Assembly: GCA_010027395.1 (NCBI GenBank)
Contig: RGVD01000085.1
Coordinates: forward strand, 1-10,470
DNA: 10,470 bases
Direction of reading: 5' to 3'
From: Bacteroidota bacterium
Lineage (GTDB): Bacteria > Bacteroidota > Bacteroidia > UKL13-3
Shown here: positions 7,175-10,470 of the stretch, piece by piece
Layout of the letters: each line of letters opens with the position of its first letter
Position numbering within the stretch: the first letter of the stretch is position 1
Translations under genes and position numbers: made by a program
Notes under the pieces: generated by a model
What the model saw: only the letters and a program-made list of their open reading frames with translations
The model's database searches: none
What the model was told of the DNA's origin: nothing

Positions 7175-7182
7175 TACATTTG
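7175..7182 (+). promoter_or_regulatory. Candidate -7 box for the plus-strand gene pair
   Basis: TACATTTG matches TAnnTTTG perfectly. TTTA (7153-7156) lies 18 bp upstream as an imperfect -33 element. Transcription would begin near 7187, leaving only about 6 nt before the ATG at 7193 but about 105 nt before the in-frame ATG at 7292. Confidence 0.45.
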
Positions 7183-7192
7183 CAAGAGGGCC

Positions 7193-7747
7193 ATGATTTT
7201 ACAATCTAAGAAATATCCCACTCATTACATTTTTTGTAAAATTAAACTTAAAAATACCAAATTCGTATGTGTTAATTCAAAACCAGGGAAAATGTCAATC
7301 AATATAAATCAAACATTCATTGCATTCAATATCAATGGAAAGCCAATAAAATTAGAGCTTATAAATAGTGTCGAAACTACAAAAAAAACGGATTTAAAAA
7401 CAAAGGAAAATATTGTCAATATCATAGAAATAGAGGATCTAAAAACATTTGCATTAAATAAAACCTCAAGATTTTTGATTGATTTTACCCAATTGGTTCA
7501 ATCAGATTTAAGCGTTTTTAATAATTGTATTTTATTCATTTCAAACTTTTCATTTTCTAAGGATTTAATAATTGATAAATTAATAGAGAAAGGCAATAAA
7601 ATTCAAATTATATTAAAAATAGATAGCGCAGAAAACTTTATCAAAAAACTGCAATTCTGCAAAAAGAATGGAATCGGCTTGATTATAGATATTCGCGAAT
7701 TATCGAATGGAATTGGAATAATTATGAATTGGAGTCAAAAGATTTAG
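7193..7747 (+). CDS. Hypothetical protein, upstream partner of chorismate-mutase-like gene
   Basis: I do not recognise this 184-residue protein. It is rich in Lys, Ile, Asn and Leu. From about residue 80 it shows alternating strand-helix elements (SRFLIDFTQLV, NCILFISNFSF, KIQIILKI, GIGLIIDIREL), suggesting an alpha/beta domain. It has no signal peptide or membrane segment. The first 33 residues are uneven in character; an in-frame ATG at 7292 (MSININQTFIAFNING, preceded by AGGGAAA) gives 152 residues and may be the true start, since the candidate promoter leaves almost no leader before 7193. Its last 19 nt overlap the following chorismate-mutase-like frame. The pair may be translationally coupled, or may be one ancestral gene split by a frameshift. 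The high A+T in both halves gives no sign of separate origin. Confidence 0.55.
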   Translation: MILQSKKYPTHYIFCKIKLKNTKFVCVNSKPGKMSININQTFIAFNINGKPIKLELINSVETTKKTDLKTKENIVNIIEIEDLKTFALNKTSRFLIDFTQLVQSDLSVFNNCILFISNFSFSKDLIIDKLIEKGNKIQIILKIDSAENFIKKLQFCKKNGIGLIIDIRELSNGIGIIMNWSQKI

Positions 7748-8055
7748 GATTATTGTATCACAACAACTTCAATCCTACATCCAAAAATAGTAAACTTCAA
7801 GATTTGCGAGCTAAAATAGAAGCATGTGATAACGCCATTTATGAGCAATTTGCTTTGAGGATGGCGATAATTGATGAAATAGCACACTTAAAAAAATCTG
7901 ACATGACTGAAGCATTCCAACCTTCAAAATTTATTGAAAATATTTTGTCGCTCATAAACAGTAAAAAGATCAATGAGGAAAACAAATTGGACGTTATAAA
8001 ACTATACCAAACATTACACGATATGGCTGTTGAGAGACAAAAAAAAATAATTTAA
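7729..8055 (+). CDS. AroQ-class chorismate-mutase-like protein with altered active site
   Basis: A 108-residue frame whose residues 23-108 align without gaps to E. coli AroQ chorismate mutase (offset 16). Retained residues are R27 (E. coli R11), R44 (R28), K55 (K39) and Q104 (Q88). Changed residues are Q64 for D48, K67 for R51, F68 for E52 and A100 for S84. True AroQ enzymes rearrange chorismate to prephenate as helical dimers for Phe/Tyr synthesis; loss of E52 makes normal activity doubtful, and a regulatory or other role is possible. No ATG precedes the core in this frame: only TTG at 7729 (overlapping the upstream gene by 19 nt) or TTG at 7753 would leave R27 intact. The frame is open upstream to 7627. 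Translation could depend on coupling to the upstream gene. It ends 1 nt from the convergent scoB stop, with no terminator between. Confidence 0.7.
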   Translation: MESKDLGLLYHNNFNPTSKNSKLQDLRAKIEACDNAIYEQFALRMAIIDEIAHLKKSDMTEAFQPSKFIENILSLINSKKINEENKLDVIKLYQTLHDMAVERQKKII

Positions 8056-8056
8056 A

Positions 8057-8713
8057 TTAATCCAAAATCATTTCAGGTATTTCACCAACAACAATCAAAT
8101 TACCCTCTGTTTTCTCTTTGATATATTCTACAGAAACTCCTGGAGCCCTTTCAATCAATTTAAAACCTTCAGGAATTATATCAAAAACACCCAATTCTGT
8201 AACTACTTTTTTCACGCATCCTAAACCTGTTATAGGCAATGAACATCGCTTTAACAATTTAGATTCACCAGCCTTATTTACATGCTGCATGGCCACAATA
8301 ATATTCTTAGCCGAAGCCACTAAATCCATAGCTCCACCCATTCCTTTTACCATTTTACCTGGTATTTTCCAATTGGCAATATCACCGTTTTCTGCTACTT
8401 CCATAGCACCCAGAACAGTTAAATCTACCCTGCCACTTCGTATCATACCAAAACTCATAGCACTATCAAAAAAGCTACTTCCATTGGTAGTGGTCACAGT
8501 TTGCTTTCCTGCATTAATAAGGTCGGCATCCACTTCATCTGCATATGGAAAAGGACCAATACCCAACAAACCATTTTCTGATTGAAGAATTACCTCAATA
8601 CCTTCAGGAACATAATTGGCTACCAAAGTAGGAATGCCAATTCCAAGATTTACATAATATCCGTCTTGCAATTCTTTTGCAATACGTTTTGCTATTCCAA
8701 ATTTGTCTAACAT
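8057..8713 (-). CDS. scoB: 3-oxoacid CoA-transferase subunit B
   Basis: A 218-residue beta subunit of a family I CoA-transferase (succinyl-CoA:3-ketoacid or acetate/butyrate-acetoacetate type). GYYVNLGIGIPTLVANY (18-34) is the family start motif. SENGLLGIGP (45-54) carries the catalytic glutamate E46, which forms the acyl and CoA thioester intermediates. VLGAMEVAENGDIANWKIPG, KGMGGAMDLV and CSLPITG follow in the usual order. It works with the alpha subunit encoded 64 nt upstream, moving CoA from succinyl-CoA to acetoacetate in ketone-body or branched-chain/amino-acid catabolism. Succinyl-CoA/acetoacetate is the commoner use of this subunit type in aerobic Bacteroidota, but an atoA-like specificity cannot be excluded by reading. 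Confidence 0.93.
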   Translation of the reverse strand: MLDKFGIAKRIAKELQDGYYVNLGIGIPTLVANYVPEGIEVILQSENGLLGIGPFPYADEVDADLINAGKQTVTTTNGSSFFDSAMSFGMIRSGRVDLTVLGAMEVAENGDIANWKIPGKMVKGMGGAMDLVASAKNIIVAMQHVNKAGESKLLKRCSLPITGLGCVKKVVTELGVFDIIPEGFKLIERAPGVSVEYIKEKTEGNLIVVGEIPEMILD

Positions 8714-8777
8714 AACTTTGTTTTAACTATGGGTAAATAACCCTCTTTGATAATGAATTAAAATAAATTTCTAAACA

Positions 8778-9479
8778 CTAAGCTTTCAATCTAGTTGTCA
8801 CTTGCTCTATACGCTTTTCATAATCGCTTCCTTTGAAAATACGATTTACATAGATGCCTGGAGTATGTATCTCATCAGGATTCAATTCTCCTGCTTCATA
8901 CAATTCTTCCACTTCAGCAATCGTAATCTTCCCTGCCATAGCCATTAATGGATTAAAATTACGCGAGGTGGCTCTAAAAATGAGGTTACCATGCGCATCG
9001 CCTTTCCAAGCTTTTACAATAGCGAAATCACTTTTGAATGCATGTTCTAGCAAATACATTTTGCCATCAAATTCACGTGTTTCTTTACCAATAGCAACCT
9101 CCGTTCCCACACCTGCAGGAGTGTAAATAGCTGGCATTCCATAGCCTGTTGCCATACAACGTGTGGCTAGTGTTCCTTGTGGAATTAACTCAACTTCTAA
9201 TTCGCCACTTAATAATTGCCTTTCAAATTCGGCATTTTCGCCTACATAGCTTGATATCATTTTTTTTACTTGACGTGTCTTTAACATCAAGCCAATACCG
9301 AAATCATCCACACCCGCATTGTTGCTAATACAAGTTAAGCTCTTCACCCCTTTTTTTACAAGAGCTGTAATGCTGTTTTCAGGAATACCACATAAGCCAA
9401 AACCACCCAACATTATCACAGCACCATCTTGTATATCTTTTATCGCTTCATCAGCGTTTGAAACTATTTTCTTCAACAT
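8778..9479 (-). CDS. scoA: 3-oxoacid CoA-transferase subunit A
   Basis: A 233-residue alpha subunit. The CoA-transferase signature GGFGLCGIPE lies at 25-34. SLTCISNNAGVDDFGIG (47-63), SYVGEN (77-82), ELIPQGTLATR (97-107) and GKMYLLEHAFKSDFAIVKAWKGD follow as in AtoD/ScoA proteins; the length is normal. It forms the heteromeric enzyme with scoB, which starts 64 nt downstream on the same strand, so the two are probably one transcript. A repeat-like hairpin (9507-9542) lies in its upstream region, only about 30 bp before the start codon, so the promoter is close to or within that element. Confidence 0.93.
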   Translation of the reverse strand: MLKKIVSNADEAIKDIQDGAVIMLGGFGLCGIPENSITALVKKGVKSLTCISNNAGVDDFGIGLMLKTRQVKKMISSYVGENAEFERQLLSGELEVELIPQGTLATRCMATGYGMPAIYTPAGVGTEVAIGKETREFDGKMYLLEHAFKSDFAIVKAWKGDAHGNLIFRATSRNFNPLMAMAGKITIAEVEELYEAGELNPDEIHTPGIYVNRIFKGSDYEKRIEQVTTRLKA

Positions 9480-9506
9480 AATTTTCTTTATTTTTCAATT
9501 ATTCGT

Positions 9507-9542
9507 GGGGCTTGTTTTCGACTACGCTCAAACTGACACCCC
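9507..9542. repeat. Hairpin-forming intergenic repeat-like element
   Basis: GGGG (9507-9510) and CCCC (9539-9542), plus inner GTTT (9514-9517) and AAAC (9530-9533), fold around TTCGACTACGCTC. The core reads TTTCGACTACGCTCAAACTG and continues ACA (9516-9538); its minus-strand form has the pattern TCAG-TTTGAGCG-TAGTCGAA. From memory this resembles a short palindromic sequence dispersed in Bacteroidota intergenic regions. It lies between clpS and scoA. A T5 run follows on the plus strand, where there is no gene to terminate. Only one copy is in the window. Confidence 0.5.
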
Positions 9543-9582
9543 TTTTTAGATTAAACGAGCCTTGCTCTATTAAACAACTCTC

Positions 9583-9861
9583 TTATTCAACCAATGCCGA
9601 CAAACCTCTATCGCACAAAGCTTGGCAGATACTTCTCATTTTATCTTCTTCACCAGTTTTTACAACAGCTTTTCCTTTGTTATGAACCAGCACAGCACAT
9701 TGCTCAGCTTGAATCTCATCATGCTCGCAAAGCTCGCACAAGCACTCAATCACCCAATCAAAAGTATTTACATCATCATTGTATAAAACTACTTTCAAGC
9801 CATCATCCACCGCATCCAATAATTCTAATTCTTTTTCTTCTTTTACAACTTCTTTAAGCAT
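9583..9861 (-). CDS. clpS: ATP-dependent Clp protease adaptor ClpS
   Basis: A 92-residue adaptor that recognises proteins with bulky hydrophobic N-terminal residues (N-end rule) and hands them to ClpA-type unfoldases of ClpAP. After a flexible acidic N-terminus (1-20), the core starts with VVLYNDDVNTFDWVIECL (24-41). N28, D29 and D30 match E. coli N34-D36, which hold the substrate alpha-amino group. H60 in LVHNKGKAVV matches H66, with the conserved G-K at 63-64. It ends LCDRGLSALVE, as in the family. It lies 29 nt downstream of plsY on the same strand and may be co-transcribed with it, although the functions are unrelated. I see no convincing terminator after it. Confidence 0.95.
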   Translation of the reverse strand: MLKEVVKEEKELELLDAVDDGLKVVLYNDDVNTFDWVIECLCELCEHDEIQAEQCAVLVHNKGKAVVKTGEEDKMRSICQALCDRGLSALVE

Positions 9862-9890
9862 TTAAACAATCAATTTATTAGTCCGCAATA

Positions 9891-10470
9891 TTAATTACTT
9901 TTTTTGAAAGCAAATTTATTCTCATTGCCCACCATCAATCTTTTAATATTAGCTCGGTGGGTATATATAACCATCATCGAAAGAGCTATAAAGAAGCCAT
10001 TAACAATAGGTTGATCTGTGCCATAAAAGTAAAATGAAAGCATAGCACCAGCCACTGCACCAAACATACTACCGACCGAGATATATTTAGTACCCCAAAC
10101 AATGAGAATAAATAGTAAGGTACAAATAAGTGCAATTCTATAATCCAAGGAGATGGCCATACCCATAATAGTAGCAATGCCTTTGCCCCCTCTAAAATTG
10201 GCAAACAAAGGAAATACATGACCAATCACAGCTACTACGCCCAAAGCCATTTGTACTTTAAAAAATTGGCTATCAACCTTCGAGTAGTCAGTAAAATAAA
10301 CTAAACTAGTAGCTATGAAACCTTTGAGCATATCAATAAACAAAACTATAAAGCCAGCTTTATTCCCCAGCACCCTGAGGGTATTTGTAGCACCTGCATT
10401 GCCACTTCCATGTTCGCGAACATCAATTTTGTATAAGGTTTTTCCGTACCACACTGCAGTGGGAATAGAA
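9891..10470 (-). CDS. plsY: Acyl-phosphate:glycerol-3-phosphate acyltransferase, N-terminus missing
   Basis: The frame runs off the window edge. The last visible codons at the edge encode SIPTAVWYGK, the conserved end of the first PlsY membrane helix, so the start lies beyond 10470; the GTG at 10454 is internal. PlsY is an inner-membrane enzyme that moves an acyl chain from acyl-phosphate (made by PlsX) to glycerol-3-phosphate, giving lysophosphatidic acid, the first step of phospholipid synthesis. Motif 1 is REHGSGNAGATNTLRVLG; motif 2 is GHVFPLFANFRGGKGIAT; motif 3 is THRANIKRLMVGNEN near the C-terminus. Hydrophobic segments alternate with these cytosolic loops as in the family. clpS follows 29 nt downstream. 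Confidence 0.96.
   Translation of the reverse strand, partial: SIPTAVWYGKTLYKIDVREHGSGNAGATNTLRVLGNKAGFIVLFIDMLKGFIATSLVYFTDYSKVDSQFFKVQMALGVVAVIGHVFPLFANFRGGKGIATIMGMAISLDYRIALICTLLFILIVWGTKYISVGSMFGAVAGAMLSFYFYGTDQPIVNGFFIALSMMVIYTHRANIKRLMVGNENKFAFKKSN

Noticed and set aside
7735..7747. Programmed -1 frameshift site at TCAAAAGATTTAG between the two overlapping frames
   Set aside because: The heptamer T-CAA-AAG does not fit X-XXY-YYZ, because the P-site codon would re-pair poorly on UCA, and no downstream stimulatory structure is evident.
8118..8585. Plus-strand open frame of 155 codons antisense to scoB
   Set aside because: It mirrors scoB codons, no family pattern is visible and scoB has an intact catalytic motif in the other strand.
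8731..8743. GGGT-AAATA-ACCC stem between scoA and scoB as attenuator
   Set aside because: Four base pairs with no T tract; too weak, and the two subunits need to be made together.
9557..9567. GAGC-CTT-GCTC stem as terminator of clpS
   Set aside because: The stem has only four pairs and no T run follows on the minus strand.
9594..9857. Plus-strand open frame antisense to clpS
   Set aside because: His/Gln/Leu-rich shadow of clpS, whose substrate-binding residues are intact.

Overview
The window looks like an ordinary chromosomal segment of an AT-rich Bacteroidota bacterium. The evidence is a TonB-dependent receptor with an N-terminal carboxypeptidase-regulatory-like domain, a LytS/LytTR-type two-component pair, -7 boxes of the TAnnTTTG type, a PurN with the GGKGMYG variant, and two intergenic sequences that resemble repeats scattered through Bacteroidota genomes. 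I cannot place it below phylum from sequence reading alone.

Left part (1-4900): the 3' end of purN on the plus strand ends in a strong hairpin/T-tract terminator. A spacer with a G/C-rich repeat-like element follows. Next comes a minus-strand cluster read right to left: TonB-dependent receptor, membrane histidine kinase (HisKA-less LytS type), LytTR response regulator. The gaps are 40 and 13 nt, so this is probably one operon that ties an outer-membrane importer to its own sensor and regulator. Upstream of the receptor lie three clear and one degenerate copy of an A(A/C)TGAAACG-like unit at an exact 21-bp period. That is the geometry expected for LytTR-domain binding, and it suggests autoregulation.

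Middle part (4899-7000): an XRE-HTH/Fic AMP-transferase-type protein with an N-terminal inhibitory motif, then malate dehydrogenase (mdh), both on the minus strand and separated by a clean mdh terminator. The longest Fic reading frame begins inside that terminator, so the true start is probably a downstream TTG.

Right part (7000-10470): a plus-strand pair made of an unrecognised protein and a short AroQ-type chorismate-mutase-like protein. The second has no ATG, overlaps the first by 19 nt in another frame, and has lost several active-site residues. It faces the minus-strand scoA-scoB pair (3-oxoacid CoA-transferase subunits), with 1 nt between the stop codons. A second repeat-like hairpin precedes scoA. 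The window closes with clpS (N-end-rule adaptor of ClpAP) and plsY (glycerol-3-phosphate acyltransferase; N-terminus outside the window), both on the minus strand.

Most genes are housekeeping. The parts worth a second look are the phased repeats before the receptor operon, the broken or overlapping chorismate-mutase-like locus, and the Fic start. I see no mobile element, CRISPR array, tRNA or rRNA. No gene-free stretch exceeds 300 bases.
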